DNA from: Alphaproteobacteria bacterium
GTDB lineage: Bacteria > Pseudomonadota > Alphaproteobacteria > Caulobacterales > Aquidulcibacteraceae
Assembly (NCBI GenBank): GCA_016124655.1
Contig: WGNI01000001.1
Coordinates: 310,001-374,000 of the forward strand
DNA: 64,000 nucleotides
Reading direction: 5' to 3'
The notes under the pieces were generated by a model, which made no database searches, was not told where the DNA came from, and saw only the letters and a list, made by a program, of their open reading frames with translations. Positions 41,157-51,627 of the stretch are shown here, in pieces. Numbering within the stretch: position 1 is the first letter of the stretch; each line of letters opens with the position of its first letter. Made by a program: the position numbers and the translations under genes.

Positions 41157-41173
41157 ATTCTGTCGTCCAGAAT
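41157..41173. promoter_or_regulatory. Perfect inverted repeat upstream of dnaE
   Basis: ATTCTG (41157-41162), five bases, CAGAAT (41168-41173): perfect 6-bp arms in the 74-base lolD-dnaE gap, about 30 bases before the dnaE start. The size and symmetry fit a dimeric regulator site. It is not the alphaproteobacterial LexA box (GTTC-N7-GTTC). Confidence 0.35.
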
Positions 41174-41199
41174 ATTCACTTTTTGTTCTTATGCCCAGG

Positions 41200-41883
41200 T
41201 CATCTCCGCTGGACCAGCTTGCCGTGGTCGAGCGCCATGACCCGGTCCATGAACCGGGTGAGTTCGACATTGTGGGTCGCCACAAGAGCGCCGACGCCCT
41301 CTTCCCGCGCCAGCTGAAAGAATTGCTCGAACACGATCCTGGACGTGTCGGGGTCGAGGTTGCCGGTCGGTTCGTCGGCCAAAAGCAAAGAGGGCTTGTT
41401 GACGAGCGCGCGCGCGATGGCCACCCGCTGCTGCTCGCCGCCGGACAATTGCGCCGGCCGGTGATGCAAGCGATCCCCCAAGCCCAGGGCGGTCAGCAGA
41501 CGCGCAGCCTCCGCGCGCGCTTCGCCGCGGGCCACGCCTGCGATGAATTGCGGCAGCGCGACATTGTCGAGCGCGTCAAACTCGGGAAGCAGGTGATGGA
41601 ATTGATAGACAAACCCGATGTGGCGGCGGCGCAGCGCGGTCCGGTCGCGGTCCGACATCGGCCAGGCGGAGACGCCGTCGATGAACACTTCTCCGCCGGA
41701 TGGGCGCTCCAACAAGCCCGCGGCATGAAGCAGCGACGATTTTCCCGATCCTGATGGGCCGACCAATCCGACCAGCTCGCCCTTGGAGACGCGCAGATCG
41801 ACTTCGTTGAGCACGACAAGGTCGCGATCGCCGGAGCGGAACCGGCGCGAGACGGCGCGCAATTCAAGGGCCGCGTCACTCAT
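41200..41883 (-). CDS. lolD: Lipoprotein-releasing ABC transporter ATP-binding protein LolD
   Basis: ATPase that drives release of outer-membrane lipoproteins from the inner membrane to LolA. The 227-aa product has Walker [12 protein letters not shown], the Q-loop, the signature [15 protein letters not shown], Walker B LLLADEP and the H-loop. The segment [19 protein letters not shown] is characteristic of LolD. It overlaps lolC by eight bases. Confidence 0.95.
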   Translation of the reverse strand: MSDAALELRAVSRRFRSGDRDLVVLNEVDLRVSKGELVGLVGPSGSGKSSLLHAAGLLERPSGGEVFIDGVSAWPMSDRDRTALRRRHIGFVYQFHHLLPEFDALDNVALPQFIAGVARGEARAEAARLLTALGLGDRLHHRPAQLSGGEQQRVAIARALVNKPSLLLADEPTGNLDPDTSRIVFEQFFQLAREEGVGALVATHNVELTRFMDRVMALDHGKLVQRR

Positions 41884-43147
41884 AGCGCAGCGCCTCTACC
41901 GGATCGAGGCGCGACGCGCGCCACGCCGTCGGCAGCGTGGCGATGAAGGACATGAACAGCGCCCAGCCGGTGACGAGCCCCACTTCTGCCCATTCGATGC
42001 GGGCGGGCAACGCCTCCAGCGAGTAGACGCTGCCGGGAAAGATATCGAAACCGAACACGTTGGAGACGAAATCCTGAATGGGGCCGATGAAGAGGCAAAC
42101 GCCCACGCCCAAGGCGAGACCAAGCGCGGTTCCGACAACGCCGATACTTGCACCCGTGAGGAAGAACACACGCAGGATCGATCCTTGCGACGCCCCCATG
42201 GTGCGGAGAATGGCAATGTCCCGGCTTTTGTTCTTCACCAGCATGATCAGGCCGGAGACGATGTTCAGCGCGGCGATCGCAACGATCATCATGAGGATCA
42301 GCCGCATGACATTGCGTTCGACCACGAGCGCGTCCGACAAGCCCTGGCTCTGGCTGCGCCAATCGAAAATCGTCAATTCCGGGCCAATGCGCTGGCGAAG
42401 TTCGGCCATGACGTAGCGCGTGACGTCGGGGTTCTGAATGCGCAGCTCAAGACGATCGACGCTATCGCCGCGGCTGAACAGGATCTGCGCCTGCTCCAGC
42501 GGCATATAAATCAGAGCGGAATCGTACTCGCTCATGCCGACATTGAAGACCGCGCCGATCACGAAGGACTTTCGTCGCGGCGCGAGCCCAAAGGCGGTGG
42601 CCGACGCCTGTGGCGACAAAATGGAGATCGCCATGCCGGGCACGACGCCGAGCCGCGTCGCCAGTTCGCTGCCGATGACGATGGTGGGCGATTCCACGCC
42701 TGAGAAGCCCTCCAGCGAGCCGCCGCGCTGGAATGTGGACATGACGATATCGAGCTTCTCCAAATCCTCCTTGCGCACGCCGCGCACATAGACGCCCGCG
42801 GCCACGCCATCCACGGTCGCCAGGCCCTGATCGTCAATCAATGGCGCAACCGAAACCACGCCGGGCGTCTGCGCGGCGATCTCGGCGACGCGATTGCGCA
42901 TGGCCGGCGCCACGCCGTGCGTGTCGACGTAGACGTGGCCGTTCACGCCGAGGATGCGTGACAGAAGCGTTTCGCGGAACCCGTTCATCACCGACATCGT
43001 GACGATGAGCACCGCCACGGACAGCATGATGCCGATCATGGAGATGATCGAAATCATCGCCACGCCGCCATGGGCGCGCTTGGCGCGCAGATAACGACCC
43101 GCAAGAATGCGTTCGAAGAAGCCGAAAGGGTGCGCGGCGGCCGCCAT
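41876..43147 (-). CDS. lolC: Lipoprotein-releasing ABC transporter permease LolC/LolE family
   Basis: Inner-membrane permease (423 aa) of the Lol system: one N-terminal helix (about residues 32-55), a large periplasmic domain, and three C-terminal helices (FtsX-like domain; AILRTMGASQGSILRVFF loop). Alphaproteobacteria usually have this single LolC/E-like permease. GAGG is well spaced from the ATG at 43147, rather than the GTG two codons upstream. It starts eight bases after the proS stop. Confidence 0.94.
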   Translation of the reverse strand: MAAAAHPFGFFERILAGRYLRAKRAHGGVAMISIISMIGIMLSVAVLIVTMSVMNGFRETLLSRILGVNGHVYVDTHGVAPAMRNRVAEIAAQTPGVVSVAPLIDDQGLATVDGVAAGVYVRGVRKEDLEKLDIVMSTFQRGGSLEGFSGVESPTIVIGSELATRLGVVPGMAISILSPQASATAFGLAPRRKSFVIGAVFNVGMSEYDSALIYMPLEQAQILFSRGDSVDRLELRIQNPDVTRYVMAELRQRIGPELTIFDWRSQSQGLSDALVVERNVMRLILMMIVAIAALNIVSGLIMLVKNKSRDIAILRTMGASQGSILRVFFLTGASIGVVGTALGLALGVGVCLFIGPIQDFVSNVFGFDIFPGSVYSLEALPARIEWAEVGLVTGWALFMSFIATLPTAWRASRLDPVEALRYE

Positions 43148-43155
43148 CTTCACCT

Positions 43156-44694
43156 CTAATAGGCGCGCGCGAAGAGCACGGTTTCATCCGCCGGCTCTCC
43201 TGTCAGAATGCACGTTCCGTGCGCGCCGGGCTGATCGAGCGGGGCGTTGCGGATGGTCAGCTTCAAACGTTTCAGCTTGTCTTCGACCGCCTTCAACTCG
43301 GCGTCCTGCGGACGGCGCCAACCGGCTTGGACCCAACCCTTGACGACGCCATCGTCCTCGTCGGCGCCGAAATAGCTCTCAAGGTCTGCAAACGTCTTCA
43401 CGTCTGTGCGGATGCTGGAATCCCGGCGGTCACGGGCCTCTTGGTACAAAGACGTTTGGATGGCGACCAACATGTCCGCCGCTTGCCCGATGAACTCCGC
43501 GCGGGGCGCAGTGCAGCTTTTCACTCTGCCGTTCTCACGCAATTCGTCGCGCCGAAGCCAGGTGACGTCTCCCCGTTCAGCATCTCGCGGACCGATCTCG
43601 CAAATCAGCGGCGCGCCCTTGCGCACCCAGTCCCAGCGCTTGTCCGAAGGTTTGCTTTGTTTGGGATCGACAAAGGCGCGCATGCGATCGCCGAAGACGG
43701 ACTGCGCATTCAATTCGGCGGCGAGCGCTGCGGAATAGTCTTGAAGTGCGGCGTCTTCGGGTTTGCCCCGCAGCATTGGCACGATGACGATCTGACGGGG
43801 CGCAAGCATCGGCGGCGTGCGCAACCCGTCATCGTCGCCATGCGTCATTATGAGGCCGCCGACGAGGCGCGTGGATACGCCCCAAGATGTCGTGTGGCAG
43901 AGCTTCATCTCGCCGTCGCGATCCTGGAAGCGAATGTTTTGCGCCGTGGCGAAATGGGTGCCGAGATAGTGCGACGTGCCGGCCTGCAGCGCCTTGCCGT
44001 CCTGCATCATGGCTTCGATGGAGAACGTGCATTCGGCGCCGGGAAAGCGTTCGTGGGCCGGTTTTTCGCCGGCGATCACGGGCATGGCGATCGCTTCCTC
44101 AGCGAATGCGCGATAGACGCCCAACATGCGCATGGTCTCCTCCAGCGCGTCTTCGCGACTGACGTGGGCGGTGTGGCCTTCCTGCCAAAGGAATTCAGAC
44201 GTGCGCAGGAACAGACGCGTGCGCATTTCCCAGCGCATTACGTTCGCCCATTGATTCATCAACAGCGGAAGATCGCGATAAGATTTGATCCACCGGCTGA
44301 ACGCGTCGCCGATGATGGTCTCGGATGTGGGGCGAATGATGTAGGGCTCTTCGAGCGCCGCGTCGGGATCCGGCGACAGCTCTCCATCGATATTCTTCAG
44401 GCGATGGTGCGTGACGACCGCCATCTCCTTGGCGAAGCCTTCAACGTGTTCGGCTTCCCGCGCGATGAAGCTCATGGGGATCAGCAACGGAAAATAATAA
44501 TTCTCGTGGCCGGTTTCCTTGATCCGCCGATCAAGATCGCGCTGCATGTTCTCCCAGATGCCGTAGCCCCACGGCTTCATGATCATGGAGCCGCGCGTCG
44601 GCGACGGCTCCGCCAAGTCCGCGTCCCGGCAGATCGTCTGGTACCATTCGGGAAAGTTTTCCGAACGCGTCACGTTGAGCGCGTGCGCCTGCAT
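43156..44694 (-). CDS. proS: Prolyl-tRNA synthetase, archaeal/eukaryotic-like type
   Basis: Charges tRNA-Pro. The 512-aa class II enzyme has motif 2 as RWEMRTRLFLRTSEFLWQEG with following HTAH and ends in ARAY. Both the HTAH-containing motif 2 and the C-terminal zinc-domain-like extension ending in Tyr belong to the archaeal/eukaryotic type, not the shorter bacterial type usual in alphaproteobacteria. No editing (INS) domain is inserted between motifs 2 and 3. AGGA favours the ATG at 44694 over the GTG at 44700. It lies between DUF1467 and lolC, the usual slot for proS in these genomes. Confidence 0.93.
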   Translation of the reverse strand: MQAHALNVTRSENFPEWYQTICRDADLAEPSPTRGSMIMKPWGYGIWENMQRDLDRRIKETGHENYYFPLLIPMSFIAREAEHVEGFAKEMAVVTHHRLKNIDGELSPDPDAALEEPYIIRPTSETIIGDAFSRWIKSYRDLPLLMNQWANVMRWEMRTRLFLRTSEFLWQEGHTAHVSREDALEETMRMLGVYRAFAEEAIAMPVIAGEKPAHERFPGAECTFSIEAMMQDGKALQAGTSHYLGTHFATAQNIRFQDRDGEMKLCHTTSWGVSTRLVGGLIMTHGDDDGLRTPPMLAPRQIVIVPMLRGKPEDAALQDYSAALAAELNAQSVFGDRMRAFVDPKQSKPSDKRWDWVRKGAPLICEIGPRDAERGDVTWLRRDELRENGRVKSCTAPRAEFIGQAADMLVAIQTSLYQEARDRRDSSIRTDVKTFADLESYFGADEDDGVVKGWVQAGWRRPQDAELKAVEDKLKRLKLTIRNAPLDQPGAHGTCILTGEPADETVLFARAY

Positions 44695-44761
44695 CGTCAC
44701 TGGTCCTGCGCCACAGCCGGGCGGAAGCGAGCGCTCCTCTTAACGAGCGGGCCGTGAATGA

Positions 44762-45022
44762 TCAATCTGCGCCGCCATGCGGGAGGAAGCCGATAAGCCC
44801 CATCCGCGATGCGACGAAGATCGCCGCCCACACAGCCGCTGCAATGCCGGCCGCCCAAAGCGCCTTCCGGCCCAAATTGGCCCGAATTGGGGCGCCGCGC
44901 TCCGCGCCGGGCACGTGGTCAACGCTTTGCTCTGATGCGCTGTGCGCGCCGATGGGCAGCACCGCGAAAAAAGCCACCCACCACAGAAGCAGGTAGATGC
45001 CGACGCCCAGCAGCGAAAGCAT
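44762..45022 (-). CDS. DUF1467 family membrane protein
   Basis: An 86-aa protein with two membrane helices (about residues 3-24 and 54-76) and the conserved loop VLPIGAHSASE. This small alphaproteobacterial family sits regularly between mce and proS and has no known function. It starts 12 bases after the mce stop. Confidence 0.85.
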   Translation of the reverse strand: MLSLLGVGIYLLLWWVAFFAVLPIGAHSASEQSVDHVPGAERGAPIRANLGRKALWAAGIAAAVWAAIFVASRMGLIGFLPHGGAD

Positions 45023-45034
45023 TTCTGGGCGGCC

Positions 45035-45460
45035 CTAGTGTGCGCCGGACTTCGGCGTCTCCATCAACTCGACGAGCACGCCGTTCGAGTTTTTCGGATG
45101 CACGAAGATGATCAATGTGCCGTGGGCGCCGATGCGCGGTTCGCCCAGGACGGTTGCGCCTTTCGCGGCCATCGCGTCGCGCGCGGCGTGGATGTCTTCC
45201 ACTTCAAAGCAGACATGATGTTGGCCGCCGGCGGGGTTGCGCTCCAGAAATTTCTGAATCGGAGAAGTTTCGCCCAGCGGCTCGATCAGCTCGATCTGGC
45301 TGTTGGGCAAGTTGACGAAGGCGAAGCGCACGCCTTGAGCGGGCATCTCGCCGGTAGCGGTGATGGCGTCGGCGGCGATGCCGTAGAGGTCCATATAGGT
45401 CTGCTTCGCCGCTTCGATCGAAGGCACCGCTACGCCAATGTGATTCAGCCGGCCAATCAT
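45035..45460 (-). CDS. mce: Methylmalonyl-CoA epimerase
   Basis: Interconverts (R)- and (S)-methylmalonyl-CoA in propionate metabolism. The 141-aa protein is a two-repeat vicinal oxygen chelate fold: LNHIGVAVPSIEAAKQTY in the first, and GGQHHVCFEVEDIHAA with metal-binding histidine in the second, ending NSNGVLVELME with the metal-binding glutamate. It follows rnj by 27 bases. Confidence 0.93.
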   Translation of the reverse strand: MIGRLNHIGVAVPSIEAAKQTYMDLYGIAADAITATGEMPAQGVRFAFVNLPNSQIELIEPLGETSPIQKFLERNPAGGQHHVCFEVEDIHAARDAMAAKGATVLGEPRIGAHGTLIIFVHPKNSNGVLVELMETPKSGAH

Positions 45461-45487
45461 CGCGTTCTCCTTCTGCGCTGGCGCCTG

Positions 45488-47161
45488 TCATACCCGCATG
45501 ATGATGACGTCGACAAACGGCCGCTTGCCCCAGGCGCGGTCCGCGGCCTTGCGCGCAGCGCGCACAATCGCTGCTTCCGCGGCGTCGTCATCGCCGCGAT
45601 CGGCGTGGTTGAGGCGAAGATAGGCCGCTTCGGCGGCTTCCGCCACGTCATCAAGACCCAGTTCCAAGGATTCTTCGTCCGCCGCCGGCAGCCCACGCAT
45701 GCGGACGTCGGGGCCCGAGACGATGGCGTGGGACCGCGCATTGACCGCCATCGCGATGGTCAGCGCGCCTTCGGCGCCGAGGCGCTTTCGTTCCACGATC
45801 GCGGAATTGTCTTCATCGATGATCGCGGCGCCGTCGACGTAAAGGCGCCCTGCGGGCACTTCGTCGATGGTTTCTGCGGGGCCAGGCGCAAGGCGGATCA
45901 GATCGCCATTGCGCGGCGCAAGAGCGGTCGGCGTCTGCAGGGACAGCGCGAGCGCTTGATGCTCCAGAATGTGGCGGCGTTCGCCATGTACAGGCACGGC
46001 GATCTGCGGGCGCGCCCAGTAGTACATCTGGCGCAATTCATCGCGCGCGGGATGGCCCGACACGTGCACCGGCGCATCGCTATCAGTCATGACATTCACG
46101 CCGCGGCGTTGCAGCGTGTCCTGCACAGCGGCGATGGCGTGTTCATTGCCTGGAATGACGCGCGACGAAAAGATGACCGTATCGCCTTTGCCCAAGGTCA
46201 CGTGGCGATGCTCGCCCGATGCGATGCGCGAGAGCGCTGCGCGCGGTTCGCCTTGGCTGCCCGTGCACAGATAAAGCACGTGCTCTGGCGGAAGGTAGCC
46301 GGCCTCGCTCTCGTCGATGGGATCTGGAAGCCCATGCAGGAGCCCCACGCTTCGCGCGGCGGCGGTGATGCGATGCATGGACCGGCCGACAAGCGCCACG
46401 CTGCGGCCGCATGCGTGCGCAGCGGCCATCGCACTCTCCAGGCGCGCCACGTTGGAGGCAAAGCATGCGACCGCGACTTTGCCCTTCATTCCCGCGATCA
46501 GAGTCGTCAGGTGGTTGCGGACGTCGGCTTCCGAACCGGACTCGCCTTCGACGAAGACGTTCGTGGAATCGCAAATCATCGCCAGAACGCCTTCGTCGGC
46601 GATGCGGCGCAGCGCGGCTTCATCCGTGGTTTCCCCGATCAGCGGATCGGGATCGATCTTCCAATCGCCGGTGTGCCAGATCAGGCCAAGCGGGGTGCGG
46701 ATGGCGAGGCCATTCGGTTCGGGGATGGAGTGCGTCAGCGTGATCAGTTCGACGTCGAACGGCCCAATCTGAAAGCGGCCCTTCAGCGGCACGGTCGTCA
46801 GCGCCACGCGATCGAGCAGGCCGCGCTCTTTCAGCTTGTCGCGCACCAGCGCTGCGGTGAACGGCGTTGCATAGACCGGCGCCTTGAGCCGTGGCCAGAG
46901 CCAACCGATTGCGCCGATATGGTCTTCATGGGCGTGTGTGAGCACAATGCCCAGAATGTCGTCGCGACGCTCTTCCAGAAATCCCGGATCGGGCAAGATG
47001 ACATCAACGCCGGGCGTGTCTTCCCGCCCGAAGGTCACGCCGATATCGACGATGATCCATTTGCGCTCGTCTGGCGGCCCGAACCCGTAAGCGTTCAGGT
47101 TCATGCCGATTTCGCCGGATCCTCCCAGCGGCAGAAACACCAATTCATCCGGCGCCGTCAA
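45488..47161 (-). CDS. rnj: Ribonuclease J
   Basis: Metallo-beta-lactamase/beta-CASP ribonuclease with 5' exonuclease and endonuclease activity in RNA decay and rRNA maturation. The 557-aa product has [15 protein letters not shown], the zinc motif HAHEDHIGA, the beta-CASP motifs and [11 protein letters not shown]. It appears to start with TTG at 47161, overlapping the coaX stop by four bases; no ATG lies upstream of the conserved FLPLGG strand. Confidence 0.95.
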   Translation of the reverse strand: MTAPDELVFLPLGGSGEIGMNLNAYGFGPPDERKWIIVDIGVTFGREDTPGVDVILPDPGFLEERRDDILGIVLTHAHEDHIGAIGWLWPRLKAPVYATPFTAALVRDKLKERGLLDRVALTTVPLKGRFQIGPFDVELITLTHSIPEPNGLAIRTPLGLIWHTGDWKIDPDPLIGETTDEAALRRIADEGVLAMICDSTNVFVEGESGSEADVRNHLTTLIAGMKGKVAVACFASNVARLESAMAAAHACGRSVALVGRSMHRITAAARSVGLLHGLPDPIDESEAGYLPPEHVLYLCTGSQGEPRAALSRIASGEHRHVTLGKGDTVIFSSRVIPGNEHAIAAVQDTLQRRGVNVMTDSDAPVHVSGHPARDELRQMYYWARPQIAVPVHGERRHILEHQALALSLQTPTALAPRNGDLIRLAPGPAETIDEVPAGRLYVDGAAIIDEDNSAIVERKRLGAEGALTIAMAVNARSHAIVSGPDVRMRGLPAADEESLELGLDDVAEAAEAAYLRLNHADRGDDDAAEAAIVRAARKAADRAWGKRPFVDVIIMRV

Positions 47162-47934
47162 AGCACGCCGCCGTTTCTGCGAAAAATCTCCAGGAGACCG
47201 CGCGACGTCAGGTCCTGGTCAAAATGTTCGATGTCGCTAAACGCGCCCTCGAACAGCGACGCCACGCCGCCGGTCGCGATGGCGATCATCGGCGCGCCGT
47301 ATTCCGCGCGAATGCGGCGGGTCAAACCTTCGATCATGTCGATGGAGCCCCAAAAGATGCCGGATTGCATCGCCCGCACCGTGTCCTTGCCAATGACGAG
47401 GCCGGGATCCTTGATTTCCACGCGCGGCAAACGGGCGGCGGCGTCGTGAAGCGCCTGCAGCGAAAGATTTATGCCCGGCAGAATGATGCCGCCCTCGAAT
47501 GCGCCGTCGGCGCCGACGATGTCGAACGTTGTTGCGGTGCCGCTGTCGATGATGATCGCTGGTCCGCCATATTCGATGAAGGCGCCGATGGCGTTGACCA
47601 GGCGGTCGGCGCCGGCTTCGCTCGGCTTGTCGATGCGTACGGCGATGCCGAGCTCCAAATCGCCGTCGCCGACGACCATCGGCTCTACGCCCACATAGCG
47701 GCGCGAAAGATTCCGGAGATTGAACAAGGCCTGCGGCACGACGGTGGAGATCACGCAGGCGGACAGCGATTCGAAGCTCAGGCCGTTCATCGCCATGACC
47801 TGCGAAAGCCACGGTCCATACTCGTCGGCTGTGCGCGATGAGTCCGTGGATGAGCGCCATTGCCCGCGCCAATCGGCGCCGTCATGCACGGCGAATTTTG
47901 TGTTGGTGTTGCCGACGTCAATCGCAAGGAGCAT
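47158..47934 (-). CDS. coaX: Type III pantothenate kinase
   Basis: First step of CoA synthesis: phosphorylation of pantothenate, a CoaX-type enzyme insensitive to CoA feedback. The 258-aa ASKHA-fold protein starts [15 protein letters not shown] and has [28 protein letters not shown] and [15 protein letters not shown]. The ATG at 47934 is chosen with GGAAAG upstream; a TTG three codons earlier overlaps the birA stop. Confidence 0.95.
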   Translation of the reverse strand: MLLAIDVGNTNTKFAVHDGADWRGQWRSSTDSSRTADEYGPWLSQVMAMNGLSFESLSACVISTVVPQALFNLRNLSRRYVGVEPMVVGDGDLELGIAVRIDKPSEAGADRLVNAIGAFIEYGGPAIIIDSGTATTFDIVGADGAFEGGIILPGINLSLQALHDAAARLPRVEIKDPGLVIGKDTVRAMQSGIFWGSIDMIEGLTRRIRAEYGAPMIAIATGGVASLFEGAFSDIEHFDQDLTSRGLLEIFRRNGGVL

Positions 47935-47939
47935 CGCGC

Positions 47940-48686
47940 TCAACTTTCCATGGCGGGGAAGTACACATCCCCTGCCCCAATGAGCCGCAAGCCCGCCGCA
48001 GTTTCAAGCTCCAGCGCCCCGTCCGGGGAAAGCCCGCGCGCCACGCCCTCGATGCGCTCCTGACCGGCCAACGCCGTCACCTTCGCGCCCATGCCAAAGG
48101 CGCGCGCCATCCAGGCGGCGCGCAGGGGCTCAAATCCGCGTAACGCCAGGCCCTGGGCGTGCGCTTCCATGCGGGGCCTTAGCGCGGCGAAGACTGTCTC
48201 CGGCGCCGGCGGCGCTCGCCCCAGAACGTCGGCCAGCGCAGCGGCCGGCTGTCCAGCGTCCTGCGGGGCGCCGGCGAGATTGACGCCAAATCCGAGCGCG
48301 AACCAATTGCCGCCGCGCGCCGCTGCGCCGCTGTCGACGAGAATGCCCGCTGCCTTTGCGCCGCGCAGCATAACGTCATTGGGCCATTTCAGCGCCGCCA
48401 CCGGCGCGCCCGCCATGTCGTCCAGCGTTTCCGCGATCGCCACGCCGGCGGCGAAGCCAAGGAGCGCAATCGTCGCCAGGGGTGCGCTTGTTGCGCCGAG
48501 ATAGGTCGCCATGAGATTGCCGTGGATGGTCGTCCATGCGCGGCCGCGACGGCCGCGTCCTGCGGTCTGTTCGTGAGCGATCATCCAAACGGGGCCGTCG
48601 TCACCCGCCTCCGCCCTTCGACGCGCTTCAAGGATGGTTGAATCAATGGTCGCGAAAACTTCGAGGGGCGCGTCCGGCGACAGCAT
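47940..48686 (-). CDS. birA: Biotin--[acetyl-CoA-carboxylase] ligase
   Basis: Attaches biotin to the carboxyl carrier protein. The 248-aa product has [13 protein letters not shown] (biotinyl-AMP site), [20 protein letters not shown] and the NLAGAP strand. There is no N-terminal helix-turn-helix, so it is a ligase only, not a repressor. It overlaps the nuoN stop by one base, at the end of the nuo genes, as is usual in alphaproteobacteria. Confidence 0.93.
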   Translation of the reverse strand: MLSPDAPLEVFATIDSTILEARRRAEAGDDGPVWMIAHEQTAGRGRRGRAWTTIHGNLMATYLGATSAPLATIALLGFAAGVAIAETLDDMAGAPVAALKWPNDVMLRGAKAAGILVDSGAAARGGNWFALGFGVNLAGAPQDAGQPAAALADVLGRAPPAPETVFAALRPRMEAHAQGLALRGFEPLRAAWMARAFGMGAKVTALAGQERIEGVARGLSPDGALELETAAGLRLIGAGDVYFPAMES

Positions 48687-50134
48687 CAGAAACTGGTCGA
48701 TGCGGCCAAAGTCGCCCAGCGCTCGAGCGTGCCCAGGCCAATCACCAGGATCGGGAAAATCAGCGCAGACGCGACGGCCGCCGTCGCCAGCGCGGCGCCG
48801 CCGGCCTGCTGCACAGGCTCGGCGGGCGGCTTGAACCAGATCGCTGACAACACGCGCAGATAATAAGCCGCCGCAATCACCGCGCAGATCGCGCCGACGA
48901 CGGCCAACCAGACAGCGCCCGCGTCCACGGCGGCGCGGAACACGATCAACTTGCCGAAGAAGCCCGCGAGCGGGGGAATGCCGGCAATGGAGAACAGCAG
49001 GATCGTGAACAATGCGGCGGCGAAGGGATGGCGCGCGCCCAGTCCGGCGAGATCGTCAATGGTCTCGACGTGCAGCCCGCCGCGGCGCAGCGCAAGGACG
49101 AGCGCGAAGATTCCGATCGTGGTGGGCAAGTAGATCGCCATGTACACGATCGCGGTCGCAGCGCCTTGCTGCCCGCCAGCAGCAAGCGCCATCAGCGCAA
49201 AGCCCACATTGGCGACGGACGAATACGCCATCAGCCGCTTCAGATTGGTCTGCATGAGAGCAGCGATCGAGCCGATCGTCATCGACAGCGCCGAGAGCGC
49301 AAAAATCACCTGGCGCCATTGCTCGGTCAGGCCGTCGAACGGCGCGTACAGGACGCGGGCCAGAAGCGCGATCGCGGCGAGCTTTGGCGCCGCGGCGAAG
49401 AACGCGGTGACGGGGGTTGGCGCGCCCTCGTAGACGTCCGGCGTCCACATGTGGAATGGGGCCGCGCTCATTTTGAAAGCCAGCGCACAAATCACGAGCA
49501 CGAGGCCGAAGAGCAGGCCAACTTCGGATGTCGGCGCGGCCGCGGCGATGGCGTCAAATCGAACCGAGCCGGTGAAGCCATAGATGTAAGATGCCCCGAA
49601 CAGCAAAAGGCCCGACGCAATTGCGCCGAGCACGAAATATTTGATGCCGGCTTCGGAAGAGCGCACGTCGTCGCGCCGCCAAGCGGCCATGACATAAGCC
49701 GCAAGGCTTTGCAGCTCGAGCCCGACATAAAGCGTGATGAGGTCGTTAGCGGAAACCATCACGAACATGCCGAGCGCAGCCAGGCCGGTCATGATCGGAA
49801 ACTCGAAGCGCGCCTGACGGGTGGCTGCGAAATAGTCCGCGCCGATCAGGAGCGTTGCGGCTGCGCTGAGCCCGAGCATCGCTTTGGCGAGGCCGGAAAA
49901 TCCATCGACGACCAGCGCGCCGTTGAACAGGTATTGCGGCAGCTCCGGGCTCCACAGGAACGCCAGGACGCCCGCGGTCGCAAAGGCAATGGCGCCGAGA
50001 CCGGACAGGAAACCCGCCGCCTTGTCCTTGCCCCACGCGCCGATCACCACGGCGCCGAGGGCGAAGCCGGCGAGGATGAGCTCGGGCGCCGCCCAATGCA
50101 CATTCCACAAGAAGGGCTGATCGAGCGCGATCAT
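48686..50134 (-). CDS. nuoN: NADH-quinone oxidoreductase subunit N
   Basis: Antiporter-like membrane subunit of complex I (482 aa, about 14 helices). The core segment [24 protein letters not shown] and the proton-channel lysine region [19 protein letters not shown] are typical, with a buried Glu in [13 protein letters not shown]. Overlaps nuoM by four bases. Confidence 0.97.
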   Translation of the reverse strand: MIALDQPFLWNVHWAAPELILAGFALGAVVIGAWGKDKAAGFLSGLGAIAFATAGVLAFLWSPELPQYLFNGALVVDGFSGLAKAMLGLSAAATLLIGADYFAATRQARFEFPIMTGLAALGMFVMVSANDLITLYVGLELQSLAAYVMAAWRRDDVRSSEAGIKYFVLGAIASGLLLFGASYIYGFTGSVRFDAIAAAAPTSEVGLLFGLVLVICALAFKMSAAPFHMWTPDVYEGAPTPVTAFFAAAPKLAAIALLARVLYAPFDGLTEQWRQVIFALSALSMTIGSIAALMQTNLKRLMAYSSVANVGFALMALAAGGQQGAATAIVYMAIYLPTTIGIFALVLALRRGGLHVETIDDLAGLGARHPFAAALFTILLFSIAGIPPLAGFFGKLIVFRAAVDAGAVWLAVVGAICAVIAAAYYLRVLSAIWFKPPAEPVQQAGGAALATAAVASALIFPILVIGLGTLERWATLAASTSF

Positions 50135-51627
50135 GGCGCGGCTCCACGGACGGCTTGATACCCTGCGACGATCGCGTCGGACGATGCGCGCGTGAAATCA
50201 AGCGCCACGCCGGGCGCAAGTCCCAGCACGAGCGCGGCGATGATCAGTGGCGTGAAGATGACCCACTCCCGCCCGTTCAAATCCGTGATCGCCGCCAACT
50301 TCGGGTTCTCGATCACGCCGAAGGCGACCTTGCGATAGAGCGTGAGGCCATACACGGCCGAGAGGATCATGCCGAGACAGGCGCCGGCCGCGACCCATGC
50401 ATTGACGGAGAACGCGCCGACCATGGTCAGAATTTCACCGGGAAATCCGCTCAAGCCCGGCAGGCCCACATTGCCGAGGGTGAACAGCATGAACACCGCA
50501 GCGTACACCGGCATGCGATTCACCAGCCCGCCATAGAAGGCGATCTCGCGCGTGTGCATGCGATCGTACACCACGCCGACGCATAAAAAGAGCGCGGCGG
50601 AGATGACGCCGTGGGAGATCATCTGGAAGATCGCGCCCTGCACGCCCTGGGCGTTGCCGGCGAAGATGCCCATGGTGACGAAGCCCATATGCGCGACTGA
50701 CGAATAAGCGATGAGCTTCTTGATGTCGGTTTGGCGGAACGCCACCAGCGATGCGTAAACAATCGCGACCACGCTCAGCGCGAACACCAGCGGCGTGAAA
50801 TAGACCGAAGCATCGGGAAACATCGGCAGCGAGAACCGCAGAAAGCCGTACCCGCCCATTTTCAGAAGGATCGCGGCCAGAATGACCGAGGCTGCGGTCG
50901 GCGCTTCAACGTGCGCGTCGGGGAGCCAGGTGTGCACCGGCCACATCGGCATTTTTACGGCGAAGGACGCGAAGAACGCCAACCACAGCCAGAGCTGCAC
51001 GGCGGGATCGAAAGAGTATGCGGCGAGATCGGGAATGCTTGTCGTGCCCGCGATCAGGATCATGGCCACGATCGCCACCAGCATCAGCACTGAGCCGAGC
51101 AGCGTGTAGAGAAAGAATTTGAAGGCCGCATAGACCCGGCGCGCGCCGCCCCAGACGCCGATGAGAATGAACATCGGGATGAGGCCGCCCTCGAAGAAAA
51201 TGTAGAAGACGACGAGATCGAGCGCGGCAAACACGCCGATCATCAAGGTCTCCAGCAGGAGAAACAGCGTCATGTAGGACGCGACCTGTTTCTCGATCGT
51301 CCAGCTCGCCAGAATGCAGAGCGGCATGAGCGCCGTCGTCAAAACGATCAGCGCGAGCGAGAGGCCGTCGACGCCAAGATGATAATCCACGCCGAACGCC
51401 CAGGGCGTGCGTTCAATGAATTGATAACCGGCGCTGGAAGGATCAAAGCCCGCCAGCACGATGAGGCTGATGATGAAGGTCGCGATCGTCACGACCAGCG
51501 ACATGATCTTCACGCCGCGATCAAAGCCCGGGTTTGCGCCGCTGAGCCCGCTGCGCGACGCAACGAGCAGCGCTGCGCCAGCCGCGGGAAGAAAGATCAG
51601 GATGGAGAGCCAGGGCGCGTCGATCAT
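50131..51627 (-). CDS. nuoM: NADH-quinone oxidoreductase subunit M
   Basis: Antiporter-like membrane subunit (498 aa). It has the [20 protein letters not shown] block (channel glutamate) and [23 protein letters not shown] (channel lysine and conserved HTWLPDAH). About 14 helices. ATGA overlaps with nuoL and nuoN suggest tight coupling. Confidence 0.98.
   Translation of the reverse strand: MIDAPWLSILIFLPAAGAALLVASRSGLSGANPGFDRGVKIMSLVVTIATFIISLIVLAGFDPSSAGYQFIERTPWAFGVDYHLGVDGLSLALIVLTTALMPLCILASWTIEKQVASYMTLFLLLETLMIGVFAALDLVVFYIFFEGGLIPMFILIGVWGGARRVYAAFKFFLYTLLGSVLMLVAIVAMILIAGTTSIPDLAAYSFDPAVQLWLWLAFFASFAVKMPMWPVHTWLPDAHVEAPTAASVILAAILLKMGGYGFLRFSLPMFPDASVYFTPLVFALSVVAIVYASLVAFRQTDIKKLIAYSSVAHMGFVTMGIFAGNAQGVQGAIFQMISHGVISAALFLCVGVVYDRMHTREIAFYGGLVNRMPVYAAVFMLFTLGNVGLPGLSGFPGEILTMVGAFSVNAWVAAGACLGMILSAVYGLTLYRKVAFGVIENPKLAAITDLNGREWVIFTPLIIAALVLGLAPGVALDFTRASSDAIVAGYQAVRGAAP

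Noticed and set aside
44942..47449. An 835-codon open frame on the + strand opposite DUF1467, mce, rnj and the end of coaX
   Set aside because: It crosses several real genes and their stops in antisense, has no recognisable motif, and has the composition of a complementary-frame artefact.
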